A stretch of DNA of 64,000 nt from Anaerolineae bacterium (GCA_021324435.1 JAJPIZ010000006.1:1-64000), one strand, 5' to 3'; shown: positions 1 to 9,924, numbered from the stretch's first letter. The notes: generated from the letters alone by a model not told the origin. A program made the numbers and translations.

Positions 1-479
1 AACAACAGGGACGATAAACGGTTGAGATATTTTTGCAAAACGGGATTGACGATATGTTCGTTGTCAAAGAGTTCGACCACGCGTCGCTCGGCCCGGCGAA
101 CGACGGCGCGCGCCAGGGAGAGCGCCGCGCCCGCCGCAGAATCGCCCGGCACGATGAACTCTTTGGGCATTTCAATGGTTTTGCTCAACGATTCGATTTG
201 TTTCTCGATCCATTCGACGCGTTTTTCGTCAAAATGAAATTGCATCGCGTTTTCAGGAGTGGAGGCGACCTCAGCCATCAGCCGATACAAGTCGCGTTGG
301 GCTTCGAGCAGGAGCGGCGCGGAACGCGCATCCCGCGCGGAGGCACGCGCCACGCCGAGAGCGGCGGTTGATTCGTCCAATGTCCCCAACGCCTCGATGC
401 GGGCATCGTATTTCGCGACGCGTCCCTCGCCCAGCAGGCCGGTCGTCCCATCATCGCCTTTGCGTGTGTAAAATGACAT
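1..479 (-). CDS. PduO-type ATP:cob(I)alamin adenosyltransferase, C-terminus cut by window edge
   Basis: Reverse-strand reading from ATG at 479 gives MSFYTRKGDDGTTGLLGEGRVAKYDARIEALGTLDEST..., the typical PduO N-terminus; open to the window edge, so absent from the ORF list. Confidence 0.88.
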   Translation of the reverse strand, partial: MSFYTRKGDDGTTGLLGEGRVAKYDARIEALGTLDESTAALGVARASARDARSAPLLLEAQRDLYRLMAEVASTPENAMQFHFDEKRVEWIEKQIESLSKTIEMPKEFIVPGDSAAGAALSLARAVVRRAERRVVELFDNEHIVNPVLQKYLNRLSSLL

Positions 480-501
480 GGCTGGATTATAATTTCAGTG
501 G

Positions 502-3282
502 ATGGAGATGCAAACCCCAATCGTACGCAGGATTTATCCTCATCTTTTGGCGCTGATCATTACAGTCATTGCGTTGGCGATGCTTGTATTGACTCCGTTG
601 TGGGCTGTGGAATGGTATCGCACTCCATTTCTTGGAATGATGCTGGAACCCAATAACGTCGTCAGCCAGTTGAATGGCGCGGACTGGCCGGCGCGCAATC
701 AGGGTGTCATCTTTGCGGATCGCCTCTTGACGTTGAACGGCCAGCCGATGCCGGACGCGAATTCGGTGAACGCGTTTCTCAAGCAAAACGGACTCCAGCC
801 TGTGCAGGCTTCGTTTTCGCGACGCGCCGGCGGAACCTTTGAACTTACGATCACGCCCCTCGCGCATCCACCCTTCCCCGATCTCTTTTCGTTTTACATC
901 ATTCCTTATTTGGTCGGCCTGGCCTTCTTTGCCATCGGCATCTGGACGTACACTCTGCGCAGTGACTTGCGCGCCAGCCGCGCACTGCTGGCGTTCACCT
1001 CCGGCCTCAGCGTGCTCACGACAACCTTTCTCGACATGGACACCACGCGTCATGCGGTGTTGTTCTGGGCGCTGAGTCTCGGGACGGTTGGCGCCAGCCT
1101 GGCGCATTTGGCGTTTGTGTTCCCGCAACCAATGCGCTTTGTGCGGCGCTGGCCGCGTCTGCGCATGGTGGGCTGGTGGATGTTTTTTATTTTGGCTGTC
1201 CCGACCATTATTGCCATCCTTCGTCCTCCCGATCCATATTTTTATATCAACACATGGCAATGGGGCTATCTCTTCATTACGATTGCCACGCTTCTATTCC
1301 TCGGCACACTGACGTATCGTGTTCTGCGCAGTGAACTGCCGTTCGTTCGACAGCAAAGCCGCGTGATCATCTTCGGCGCGATTATCGCCTTCATGCCCGC
1401 CTTGTATTACATCGCTCCGCTGGCTTTTGGAATCTTCACGCAGTTTTATGCGTGGCTGATTTTCCCGGCGCTGATCCTCTTTCCGCTTTCGATTACATAT
1501 GCGATTCTGCGTTACCGTTTGCTGGATGTGGATCGCTTCTTCTCTCGCGCGTTGGCTTACCTGCTGGCGGTCGGCGCGGCGTTCGCCGTCTTTTATGGTT
1601 TGCTGACCCTCTTCTCCATTTTCGTTCAGGAAAATATACGCGCCAGCGACCCGCTGGTGATCGCGTCGTATCTGCTTTTGCTGGTCATTGGTTTTAATCC
1701 TCTGCGCGGTTTCATCCAGCGCGGTATTGACCGGCTCTTTTATCGCTCGCCCGCCGATTATCGCCGTGCCCTCACGAGTCTTTCGCGCAGTCTGGTCATC
1801 ACGCCCGATCTCACGCTGACTCTCCAAACGCTCGACGAGCAAATCAATCAAGCGCTCGCGCCGGAAAAATTCCTCATCTATCTTTACAACGACGATCTCG
1901 GACAATACTTCCCGCACGCGACGCGCGACGATTCCGCGCCATCGTATGAAATCGAAGATCCGCTGATTCGTTTGCTCGCTTCCTCTCCGACTCCGATCTG
2001 GCTCCCGCCAAATGGACCTTTTCCGCCGCCCTTGCAAGATTCCGCCAATAATTATCAACGTCTGATCGGATTCAGTTTCGTCCCGCTCCATTACGAGGGC
2101 AAATTGATCGGGTTCATGGCGCTCGGCCCGCGCCGCTCCGGCGACTTATACACAAGCGACGATCTCGATTTTCTTTCCGCGGTCGCGGCGCAATCCACGC
2201 TGGCGCTGGAGAATGCGCGTCTCTTTGCCAACCTGCGAAGCACACTCGATCAAACCATGGAAATGAAAAATCTGATGGACGACATTTTTTCGTCCGTGGC
2301 GGCGGGCATCATCACCACCGATCTAAAACGCCGCATCACCCTGCTTAACCGCGCCGCGGAGAACATCCTCGGGGTGGAAGTGAAGAAAGCCATCGGCAAA
2401 TCATTGACCAAAGCCGTCCCGGGTCTCGGCGAGGAGCTGGCGCATGTGGCGGAGAACACGCTCACAAAGGGAGAGACGGTTCTTAGCACGGAACTCAGCC
2501 ACAACGTCCCGCCCCGAGGCGATTTGTATCTGCGTCTCTCCGTCTCGCCTCTGCGCGATGCCTATCTCGGCACGAAGGGCGCGACCTTCGTCTTCGAGGA
2601 TTTAACCGAGCAACGCAAAGTGGAGGCCGAGCGCGAATTAATTCGCCGCACGTTTGGCCGTGTGGTCGCGCCGCGTGTGCGTGATCGTCTGCTGGCGGAT
2701 CCGGGGAATCTTGAATTGGGCGGCATCAAACAGACGGTCACGATTCTCTTTGCGGATTTGGGCGGCTTCACCACATACAGCGAACGGCATGAGCCGGAAT
2801 TGACGTTCCGGGTTTTGAATCAATATCTTTCGCTGGCCGCCCAGGCCATTCTCGAACAGGAGGGCACGCTCGATAAGTTCATGGGCGACGCGGTGATGGC
2901 GATTTGGAACAGCCCCGATCCTCAGCCGGATCATGCCATGCGCGCGGTGTGCGCCGCGTTGAAAATTGTCGAGCGTGTCGCGGCAGTTCATGCCGTCGCG
3001 AAAGATGCGGATCAAAACTTGTTCTTCCGCATTGGCATCACCACCGGTCACGCGATTGTCGGCAACGTGGGCACGGATCAGCTTTTCAATTACACGGCCA
3101 TCGGCGATGTGGTCAATCTCGCGTTTCGTTTGCAGTCCTCCGCCAGGAGCGGACAGATCCTGCTCGAGAAAACGACCTGCGATATTGTGGCAGACCGCGT
3201 CATTGCCCACCCGCTTGGGCCGATCACCGTCAAAGGCCGCGAGCAGGTCACGGAGATTTTTGAATTGAAAGGGTTGAAGTAA
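502..3282 (+). CDS. Multidomain membrane class III adenylate/guanylate cyclase (TM + PDZ-like region, multi-TM, GAF, PAS, cyclase)
   Basis: 926 aa ORF; cyclase motifs TILFADLGGFTTYSER, LDKFMGDAVMAIW, NYTAIGDVVNLAFRLQ; PAS-like and GAF-like segments upstream. Confidence 0.9.
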   Translation: MEMQTPIVRRIYPHLLALIITVIALAMLVLTPLWAVEWYRTPFLGMMLEPNNVVSQLNGADWPARNQGVIFADRLLTLNGQPMPDANSVNAFLKQNGLQPVQASFSRRAGGTFELTITPLAHPPFPDLFSFYIIPYLVGLAFFAIGIWTYTLRSDLRASRALLAFTSGLSVLTTTFLDMDTTRHAVLFWALSLGTVGASLAHLAFVFPQPMRFVRRWPRLRMVGWWMFFILAVPTIIAILRPPDPYFYINTWQWGYLFITIATLLFLGTLTYRVLRSELPFVRQQSRVIIFGAIIAFMPALYYIAPLAFGIFTQFYAWLIFPALILFPLSITYAILRYRLLDVDRFFSRALAYLLAVGAAFAVFYGLLTLFSIFVQENIRASDPLVIASYLLLLVIGFNPLRGFIQRGIDRLFYRSPADYRRALTSLSRSLVITPDLTLTLQTLDEQINQALAPEKFLIYLYNDDLGQYFPHATRDDSAPSYEIEDPLIRLLASSPTPIWLPPNGPFPPPLQDSANNYQRLIGFSFVPLHYEGKLIGFMALGPRRSGDLYTSDDLDFLSAVAAQSTLALENARLFANLRSTLDQTMEMKNLMDDIFSSVAAGIITTDLKRRITLLNRAAENILGVEVKKAIGKSLTKAVPGLGEELAHVAENTLTKGETVLSTELSHNVPPRGDLYLRLSVSPLRDAYLGTKGATFVFEDLTEQRKVEAERELIRRTFGRVVAPRVRDRLLADPGNLELGGIKQTVTILFADLGGFTTYSERHEPELTFRVLNQYLSLAAQAILEQEGTLDKFMGDAVMAIWNSPDPQPDHAMRAVCAALKIVERVAAVHAVAKDADQNLFFRIGITTGHAIVGNVGTDQLFNYTAIGDVVNLAFRLQSSARSGQILLEKTTCDIVADRVIAHPLGPITVKGREQVTEIFELKGLK

Positions 3283-3285
3283 ATG

Positions 3286-3374
3286 TTTAATCAAACACAA
3301 AGGACACCACGGCCACGAAGGAAAGAGACTCGTAAAGCTATGAGTCCATCCAACTTTGTGTCCTTCGTGTTTAA
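3286..3374. repeat. Imperfect palindromic intergenic repeat (CACGAAGG/CACAAAGG family)
   Basis: TTTAATCAAACACAAAGGACACCACGGCCACGAAGG ... CTTTGTGTCCTTCGTGTTTAAA. Confidence 0.7.
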
Positions 3375-3392
3375 AAAGGGGGAAGAAAACAA

Positions 3393-4031
3393 ATGTTGAA
3401 GTCTGTCCACGCTGAGATCACGCGCCGCGCCTTCAGCCAGACCTTCAGCCCTGCCGCGCTGGAAATAGTGATTGCCGCCAATCTTGGGCAGGACGCGTTG
3501 AGCGGCCAACTCGGACACGATGAATTTCACTTCGATAACAACGCCTTCGATAAATCCCGCGCATACATCAAAGAGCAACGCGCGCTGATTCGCCCCGCGC
3601 TCGAACGCGGTGACATTGACTCGGCGCGACGGGCATTTGGTCGCCTCACACACACGGCGCAGGATTTTTACGCTCACACCAATTATGTTGACTTGTGGAT
3701 TGCCTGCCAGCCGAACGGCATGATCCCCGCGCCCGCCGAGATTGATCCACTGGATGACGATTTGCTATACAGCACGACGTTGCGTTCCGGTAAATTGTAC
3801 TATCCGCTTGAAGCGCTGAGTTTTGTGCCGGTATTGAGAAAACTTGTGCTTCCGCTTCTGCCGCGCGATTCCCACGCCTGGATGAACCTCGATTCTGCGG
3901 AGCGCGGGCCGATGTTCGAGTACGCCTTCAGCGCCGCGGTCAAGCGAACGCGATACGAATTCGATACAACCGTGCGCGGCTTCTCCGTGGAATTGAATAC
4001 GAACTTTACCGGACTCTCAAGAGTCGCTTGA
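3393..4031 (+). CDS. Zinc-dependent phospholipase C / Het-C-like protein
   Basis: 212 aa ORF with HAEITRRAF, DEFHFDN and HTAQDFYAHTNYVDLW His/Asp motifs. Confidence 0.6.
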   Translation: MLKSVHAEITRRAFSQTFSPAALEIVIAANLGQDALSGQLGHDEFHFDNNAFDKSRAYIKEQRALIRPALERGDIDSARRAFGRLTHTAQDFYAHTNYVDLWIACQPNGMIPAPAEIDPLDDDLLYSTTLRSGKLYYPLEALSFVPVLRKLVLPLLPRDSHAWMNLDSAERGPMFEYAFSAAVKRTRYEFDTTVRGFSVELNTNFTGLSRVA

Positions 4032-4148
4032 TATGTTATTCAAAAGATTCAACGCGAAGGCCCCACTCGTCACTTCGTGACACCCTCCCATATTCCGAAA
4101 TGCGGAACATGGTGAGGGCTGGGGTGGGGCTTTTGCGTTAAGTTCCTG

Positions 4149-5030
4149 ATGCCGAACAAGAAAACGAAAACCTCCACTTTTGGTTCTCCCGGCCGCGCGG
4201 GCCACGATGCCTCGGCTTTTTATTCGATGCGCCTGTACGAAGACCAGCCGCAGTCTGAAGAAACGAAGTACGTGGAAAACCCGATTCCATCCGAAAAGTT
4301 GGATACGATTTTCCATGCTTCCTCCGAGAAGATGAATGAACTTCCGGATAACTCCGTTCATCTCATGGTCACTTCGCCGCCGTACAACGTGGGCAAGGAT
4401 TACGACGAGGATTTGTCGCTCGGCGAATATCTGGCTTTTCTCAAACGCGTCTGGGCTGAGACCTATCGCGTGCTCGTCCCCGGCGGACGCGCCTGCATCA
4501 ACGTGGCAAATTTGGGACGCAAGCCGTACATTCCGCTCCACGCTTTTATTTTGCGCGACATGATGGATTTGGGATTCCTGATGCGCGGCGAGATCATCTG
4601 GGATAAAGGCGCCTCGGCCTCCGCCTCGACCGCCTGGGGTTCGTGGCAGTCCGCTTCCAACCCGACCCTGCGCGACACGCACGAATACATTTTGGTTTTC
4701 TCCAAGGGAAACTTTCGCCGCGATAAATTAGATGGCCGCAAAGACACCATCTCGAAGGAAGAATTTTTGGAGTACACCAAATCGGTCTGGTCGTTCGCGG
4801 CAGAGTCGGCCAAAAAAATCGGTCACCCCGCGCCGTTCCCGGTCGAATTGCCGTATCGTTTGATTCAGTTGTACACCTTCGAAAATGAAATCGTGCTCGA
4901 TCCCTTCATGGGATCGGGTCAGACCGCGCTGGCGGCGTTGAAGTCCAAGCGGCATTATGTGGGGTATGAGGTGAATGCAGAATATTTTGCTCTTGCCGAA
5001 AAACGGATACGCGGGAAATTAGGCGCGTGA
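4149..5030 (+). CDS. Site-specific DNA methyltransferase (N4-cytosine/N6-adenine type)
   Basis: TSPPYNVGKDYDEDLSLGEYLAFLKRVW catalytic motif and DPFMGSGQTALAALKSKRHYVGYE SAM-binding motif. Confidence 0.88.
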   Translation: MPNKKTKTSTFGSPGRAGHDASAFYSMRLYEDQPQSEETKYVENPIPSEKLDTIFHASSEKMNELPDNSVHLMVTSPPYNVGKDYDEDLSLGEYLAFLKRVWAETYRVLVPGGRACINVANLGRKPYIPLHAFILRDMMDLGFLMRGEIIWDKGASASASTAWGSWQSASNPTLRDTHEYILVFSKGNFRRDKLDGRKDTISKEEFLEYTKSVWSFAAESAKKIGHPAPFPVELPYRLIQLYTFENEIVLDPFMGSGQTALAALKSKRHYVGYEVNAEYFALAEKRIRGKLGA

Positions 5031-5180
5031 CGGAATGTTGTAATGAGAAACAAGTTTTAATCTTTCACTGTATACCAAATGAATCGCTTTTAGGCAGCAC
5101 AACTGCCCAAATATTTTTCTTCTTCGATGATCGGCGCCTCGAGGCGGGATGTTTTTTCCAACTCTAGTATAATAATTGGC

Positions 5181-5627
5181 ATGGACCTGAAAACTCAACT
5201 TAATGATTCAGTAAAAGACGCGATGAAATCCGGGGACGAAGTCCGCAAGCGCACGGTACGGATGGTGCTGGCCGCCATCAAACAAGTCGAAGTGGATAAA
5301 CAAACCACGCTCGACGACGCGGCAGTCATGGCGATCCTTCAAAAGGAGATCAAGAATCGCCGTGAGGCCATCGAAGAAGCCAAAAAGGCCAAGCGCGCCG
5401 ACCTGGTCAGTGAAAACGAATCGGAGATCAAAGTGCTGGAGGCTTTCCTGCCGAAAGCCATGCCCGCCGAGGAACTGCGCGCCATGGCGGAGGCCGCCAT
5501 CACAGAGACCGGCGCGGCCGCGCCCGCCGACATGGGCAAAGTGATGAAAGTGCTCATGCCGCGCGTGGCCGGGCGTGCCCCCAACGATCAGATCAGCGCG
5601 GTCGTGAAAGAACTGTTGGCAAAGTAG
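5181..5627 (+). CDS. GatB/YqeY domain-containing protein
   Basis: MDLKTQLNDSVKDAMKSGDEVRKRTVRMVLAAIKQVEVD...; internal ATG of ORF 5127..5627 preferred as start. Confidence 0.88.
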   Translation: MDLKTQLNDSVKDAMKSGDEVRKRTVRMVLAAIKQVEVDKQTTLDDAAVMAILQKEIKNRREAIEEAKKAKRADLVSENESEIKVLEAFLPKAMPAEELRAMAEAAITETGAAAPADMGKVMKVLMPRVAGRAPNDQISAVVKELLAK

Positions 5628-5630
5628 TTT

Positions 5631-5702
5631 CTTAACCGCGAAATACGCGAAGCGCGCAAAGAGAAAAAACTTTGCGTTCGCAGCGTGCTTCGCGGTTATT
5701 AT
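5631..5702. repeat. Palindromic intergenic repeat (AACCGCGAAG/CGCAAAG family)
   Basis: TTAACCGCGAAATACGCGAAGCGCGCAAAGAG-AAAAAA-CTTTGCGTTCGCAGCGTGCTTCGCGGTTA. Confidence 0.8.
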
Positions 5703-5708
5703 TTTTAC

Positions 5709-6053
5709 ATGGCAACCCGCCCTCCCGTTCCCAGGCAATTACGAACACTGCAAATTTTTCTTCTGTTGGCAGTCAGCCTCGTGACGTATGCCGCGCTGGC
5801 TCTGCCTCTCGGCCTGCGGCCCAATGCGCCGCCATTGCAAGTGGGGAGCGTGGCCCCGCGCGATTTACAGGCGCCGCACGATCTTGAATATGTGAGCCAG
5901 GTGCGGACCGAGGAAGCGCGTCAGGCCGCGGAAAAAGCGGTTCAACCCATTTACACGCCACCCGACCCGAGCATTGCACGCAAGCAAATTGACCGGCTCA
6001 CCTCCACGCTTCAATTCATCTCTCCTCGTTCGCCTGGATACGACTACCAGTAA
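5709..6053 (+). pseudogene. N-terminal part of 7TM-HD (PgpH/YqfF-like) protein, separated by an apparent frameshift
   Basis: MATRPPVPRQLRTLQIFLLLAVSLVTYAALAL...RKQIDRLTSTLQFIS; continuation is in another frame at ~6020-6040. Confidence 0.65.
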
Positions 6054-7830
6054 CGAACAAAAGCAAACCGAACTGACCACGTTGAGCGACATCAGCCTGA
6101 AGCCCGAAAGCGTGGGACAGATTTTGGCCCTCTCCGACTCGCGCTGGGCGACGATCCAGAGCGAAAGCCTGCGCGTGCTCGAGGAAATCATGCGCACGCC
6201 GATTCGCGATGACACGCTGGATGCGATCAAAGAGGATATTCCCTCGCACGTCAGTTTGGCATTGAGCGAGGAGAACACCGCGCTCGTCGCGGAATTGGTC
6301 AGCGGGTTCGTGGTTCCCAACAGCCAGTTCAGCGCCGATTTAACGGCGGCCGCTCAAAAGTCCGCGCGCGATGCGGTGGCGCCCGTCGTGCAATCCTACA
6401 AAGAGGGCGAGACGATCATCTCCGGCGGTGAGATTGTCACGCCTGAAGATATGGAGGCTTTGCAGGAATTTGGCTTGATCCGCACGGGCCAGCCGATTGA
6501 GACCTATCTTGGCGTGGCCGCGTTGACCATCCTCTCTGCTGTTTTCATCGGTTTGTATTTTTATCGTCGTCCGGAGATTTCCTTTTTATCCGACATCCGA
6601 AGCCTGTTGATGGTTGCGCTCATTTTTTTGACGTTTGTGATCAGCGCGCGGCTGGTGATCCCGAACCGCGCCATCCTGCCGTATGTGTATCCATTGCCTG
6701 CCATCGGGCTTTTGCTGACGGCTCTGTTCGGGATGGAGACCGGCCTGATCATTTCGCTGGCGGCCTGCGTGCTGGCCGCGTACGGCCTGCCGAACACACT
6801 GGACCTGATGCCTTATTATTTGCTCTCGACGTTGTGCGGCGTGCTGACGCTTGGCCCGGCGCGCCGCTTCTGGGCGTTCTTCCGCGCGGGGCTGGCCATC
6901 GGCGGCGCGGGCATTGCCATGATCCTCGCGTATCGTTTGTCTTCGGCCTCGCTGGATTGGATCGGCATTGCCACGTTGAGCGCCGCGGCCATCGCCAACG
7001 GATTGGCTTCCGCGGGCGTGGCGCTCCTTTTGCAATTTTTATTGGCGCAATTTCTCAGCCTGCCGACCGCGCTTCAACTACTTGAAATTTCGCGGCCCGA
7101 CTTCCCGCTTCTGCAAATGTTTCTGCGTAACGCGCCGGGGACGTATCAACATAGTTTGCAGGTTGCCAATCTCGCGGAACAGGCCGCGGAAAAGATCGGC
7201 GCGGACCCGTTGCTGACGCGCGTCGGCGCGATCTTCCACGATGTGGGCAAAGCCGCGGACGCTTCATTCTTCATCGAGAATCAAGCGCCGGGCAGTCTCA
7301 ACACACACACGGATGTCGAGCCTGAGGAAGCCGCGAGGACTATCATCAAACATGTTCATGACGGCGTGAAACTGGCGCACAAACATCGCCTGCCGCGCCG
7401 CATTGACGATTTCATCCTTGAACATCACGGCACCATGTTGACGCGCTATCAATACAATCAGGCGCTCGAAAAAGCGGGCGGCGACGCGAGCAAAGTGGAT
7501 ACGGAAAAATTTCGTTACCCCGGCCCGCGCCCGCGCTCGCGCGAGACCGCCCTGTTGATGCTGGCCGACGCCGCCGAAGCCCGCGCCCGCGCCGAAAGCC
7601 CGGAGGGCGATGATGAATTACGCGCCATCGTCAAATCGGTGATCGAACGCGTGGAAAGGGAAGGGCAATTGGACAACACGCAATTGACTCTGCGCGACCT
7701 CAACCTCATCACCGAATCCTTCGTCACGACTCTGCGCGGCACGTATCACCCGCGCATCCAGTACCCCGCGGCGGAAGCGCCGGCGCAGGTCGTCGAGCAG
7801 AAAACCCCGCCGGTCGAACCGCAGACATGA
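5974..7830 (+). CDS. 7TM-HD family (PgpH/YqfF-like) protein, main part including 7TM and HDIG-type domain
   Basis: LLQMFLRNAPGTYQHSLQVANLAEQAAEKIGADPLLTRVGAIFHDVGKAADASFFIENQ; HD motif and TM helices. Confidence 0.88.
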   Translation: MHASKLTGSPPRFNSSLLVRLDTTTSNEQKQTELTTLSDISLKPESVGQILALSDSRWATIQSESLRVLEEIMRTPIRDDTLDAIKEDIPSHVSLALSEENTALVAELVSGFVVPNSQFSADLTAAAQKSARDAVAPVVQSYKEGETIISGGEIVTPEDMEALQEFGLIRTGQPIETYLGVAALTILSAVFIGLYFYRRPEISFLSDIRSLLMVALIFLTFVISARLVIPNRAILPYVYPLPAIGLLLTALFGMETGLIISLAACVLAAYGLPNTLDLMPYYLLSTLCGVLTLGPARRFWAFFRAGLAIGGAGIAMILAYRLSSASLDWIGIATLSAAAIANGLASAGVALLLQFLLAQFLSLPTALQLLEISRPDFPLLQMFLRNAPGTYQHSLQVANLAEQAAEKIGADPLLTRVGAIFHDVGKAADASFFIENQAPGSLNTHTDVEPEEAARTIIKHVHDGVKLAHKHRLPRRIDDFILEHHGTMLTRYQYNQALEKAGGDASKVDTEKFRYPGPRPRSRETALLMLADAAEARARAESPEGDDELRAIVKSVIERVEREGQLDNTQLTLRDLNLITESFVTTLRGTYHPRIQYPAAEAPAQVVEQKTPPVEPQT

Positions 7831-8276
7831 TCAATATCGAATCACGCCTCGGCCATCCACCGATTTCTTCCGATTTGATTGAGCGCGCAGCGAACGCCGC
7901 GCTCTCGCACGAATCCGCCAGCGGCGACATCACGATTGTTCTCACCGACGATAAACAATTGCATGAACTCAACCGCGACTATCTGAGAGTCGACGCGCCG
8001 ACCGATGTGCTGTCCTTTCCCGCCTCCGAAACGGACCCGGAAACGGGCGCGCGTTATTTGGGCGACATCCTCATCTCCATCCCTCGCGCGGAAGAGCAAG
8101 CGCGCGCCGCAGGCCATCCGCTTGAGTCGGAAGTCCAATTGCTGGTTGTGCATGGAACGTTACATCTGCTCGGGTACGATCACGCCGAGCCGGATGAAAA
8201 AACAAAGATGTGGAAAGCGCAAGGTGAAATCCTGGCTTCACTTGGAGTTGGAGATATTCAAATTCGCGAGGAATAA
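7827..8276 (+). CDS. ybeY: Endoribonuclease / rRNA maturation factor YbeY
   Basis: Ends in the HGTLHLLGYDH metal-binding motif; 4-bp overlap with the upstream stop. Confidence 0.93.
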   Translation: MINIESRLGHPPISSDLIERAANAALSHESASGDITIVLTDDKQLHELNRDYLRVDAPTDVLSFPASETDPETGARYLGDILISIPRAEEQARAAGHPLESEVQLLVVHGTLHLLGYDHAEPDEKTKMWKAQGEILASLGVGDIQIREE

Positions 8277-8309
8277 TTACGGATCACGTAATACGTGATA
8301 CGTAATTTC
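8275..8309. repeat. Palindromic repeat (ATTACGTATCACGTATTACG family)
   Basis: AATTACGGATCACGTAATACGTGATACGTAATT, adjoining the ybeY stop. Confidence 0.65.
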
Positions 8310-8317
8310 AATCAGGA

Positions 8318-8707
8318 ATGATAGACTTTATTGCCTCCCGCCTCCAATCCTTCCGCCACGCGTTCCGCGGCTGGTGGTACGTTCTGCGAACCCAGCATAA
8401 CGCCTGGATTCATGCGCTGATCGCGACGATTGTCCTTCTGCTTGGCTTCTGGTTGAAATTGTCCGCCCGCGATTGGGCGGTCATCATCCTGACCATCACG
8501 ATGGTCTTCGCCGCGGAGTTCATCAACACGGCCATCGAAGCCGTCGTGGATTTGGCCAGCCCGACGAAACATCCGCTGGCGAAAGTCGGCAAGGACGTGG
8601 GCGCGGCCGCGGTGCTCATCGCCGCTCTGGCCGCGGTCCTGATCGGTCTATTGATTTTGGGTCCGCCGTTGTGGGAAAAAGTCGCGCCACTGATTACTGG
8701 TCACTGA
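8318..8707 (+). CDS. Diacylglycerol kinase / undecaprenol kinase family protein
   Basis: FRHAFRGWWYVLRTQHNAWIHALIA...FAAEFINTAIEAVVDLASPTKHPLAKVGKDVGAAAVLIAA. Confidence 0.92.
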   Translation: MIDFIASRLQSFRHAFRGWWYVLRTQHNAWIHALIATIVLLLGFWLKLSARDWAVIILTITMVFAAEFINTAIEAVVDLASPTKHPLAKVGKDVGAAAVLIAALAAVLIGLLILGPPLWEKVAPLITGH

Positions 8708-8722
8708 TAACTGTTTACTGGA
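8690..8722. repeat. Short-period repeat (ACTGATTACTGGTCACTGATAACTG family) spanning the dgkA-like stop
   Basis: CTGATTACTGGTCACTGATAACTGTTTACTGG. Confidence 0.6.
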
Positions 8723-8728
8723 GGTCAT

Positions 8729-9583
8729 ATGACTTTATCGTTTCGTTTCGGCACGGTCGGTGCGCCCATCGGCACGCCCAAGAAACCGGGCGGCTCAGTC
8801 GGCGCGATTCAATTCAGCAGGTCCATCGGCTTGAAAGCCTTCGAGTTGGGCTGGGTGCAATCGGTGCGCGTCTCAGAGGAGACTTGCGCGGCGATCAAGA
8901 AAATGGCTGGCGAAGAAGATGTGGCGGTCAGCGTTCACGCGCCGTACTTCATCAACCTGAACGCAACAAAAGAAGAATGGCCCAAGTCGCGCAAGCGACT
9001 GATGGATGCGGCTCATTATGGAAATTTAGCGGGCGCGACCGACATTATTTTCCATCCCGGCTCATACTTTGAGAATCCGCCCGCCGAGGTGTTGAAGATT
9101 GCCATCCCGCGCCTGAAAGGATGCGTGGACGAACTGCGCAAGAAGGGCAACCCGGTCATCATCCGGCCGGAGACGATGGGAAAATCTGCCATGCTCGGGT
9201 CGTTTGAAGATACGCTCGAAATGTCGAAGCAGATCGAAGGCGTCCTGCCGTGCATGGACTTTGCCCATCTGCACGCGCGTCCCGGCGATGGAACAATGAA
9301 TACCTACGAGGAATGGTCGGCGTTGTTGAAAACGTATGAAAAAACCATTGGAAAGTCCGGGTTGAAGCGGCTTCACATCCACCTTTCTGGAATCGAATAC
9401 GGCCCGAAAGGCGAGAAGAATCATTTGAAACTGGAAGAGGCCGATTTGGATTTGAAAGCCTTGTTCCGCGCTTTGCACGACGCCGGTTGCGCCGGGCGGA
9501 TTCTGTGCGAAAGCCCGATCATGGAAGAGGACGCGCTGAATATGAAGAAGACCTGGATGAAAGTGAGCGGGGAGAAGGAGTGA
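8729..9583 (+). CDS. Endonuclease IV-like AP endonuclease / TIM-barrel protein
   Basis: VSVHAPYFINLNATKEEWPKSRKRLMDAAHYGNLAGATDIIFHPGSY; MDFAHLHAR; HIHLSG; ESP. Confidence 0.85.
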   Translation: MTLSFRFGTVGAPIGTPKKPGGSVGAIQFSRSIGLKAFELGWVQSVRVSEETCAAIKKMAGEEDVAVSVHAPYFINLNATKEEWPKSRKRLMDAAHYGNLAGATDIIFHPGSYFENPPAEVLKIAIPRLKGCVDELRKKGNPVIIRPETMGKSAMLGSFEDTLEMSKQIEGVLPCMDFAHLHARPGDGTMNTYEEWSALLKTYEKTIGKSGLKRLHIHLSGIEYGPKGEKNHLKLEEADLDLKALFRALHDAGCAGRILCESPIMEEDALNMKKTWMKVSGEKE

Positions 9584-9607
9584 GAAGAAAAAAAGAGAGT
9601 CGCTCGG

Positions 9608-9898
9608 TTACGCAACCCAGTTATCGTACTCCTTATGCCGTTGCAGGTAGGCTTCCATGAACTCACAGCGCGGCACAGCCTTGAGCGATTTTGACTTGAC
9701 GTACTCCATGGCAGTGAATCCCAGCCGCATGGCGATGCCTTGTCCCTCGAACTCCGGGGGCACTTCGGTGTGATAAAAGACGAGCGCATTGCCCATCTTC
9801 TTGTATTGCAGGAGCGCGACTTGATCTCCGATATGAATTTCGAATTGTTCGTCCTTCGTATTATGTTTGACGGTTAATTCTTGGGGGTTGATCTTCAT
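9608..9898 (-). CDS. GNAT-like N-acetyltransferase (YjdJ-type)
   Basis: MKINPQELTVKHNTKDEQFEIHIGDQVALLQYKKMGNALVFYHTEVPPEFEGQGIAMRL; internal ATG of ORF 9608..9961. Confidence 0.8.
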   Translation of the reverse strand: MKINPQELTVKHNTKDEQFEIHIGDQVALLQYKKMGNALVFYHTEVPPEFEGQGIAMRLGFTAMEYVKSKSLKAVPRCEFMEAYLQRHKEYDNWVA

Positions 9899-9924
9899 TT
9901 TTTTCTCCTGATGTTTCTGGATCT

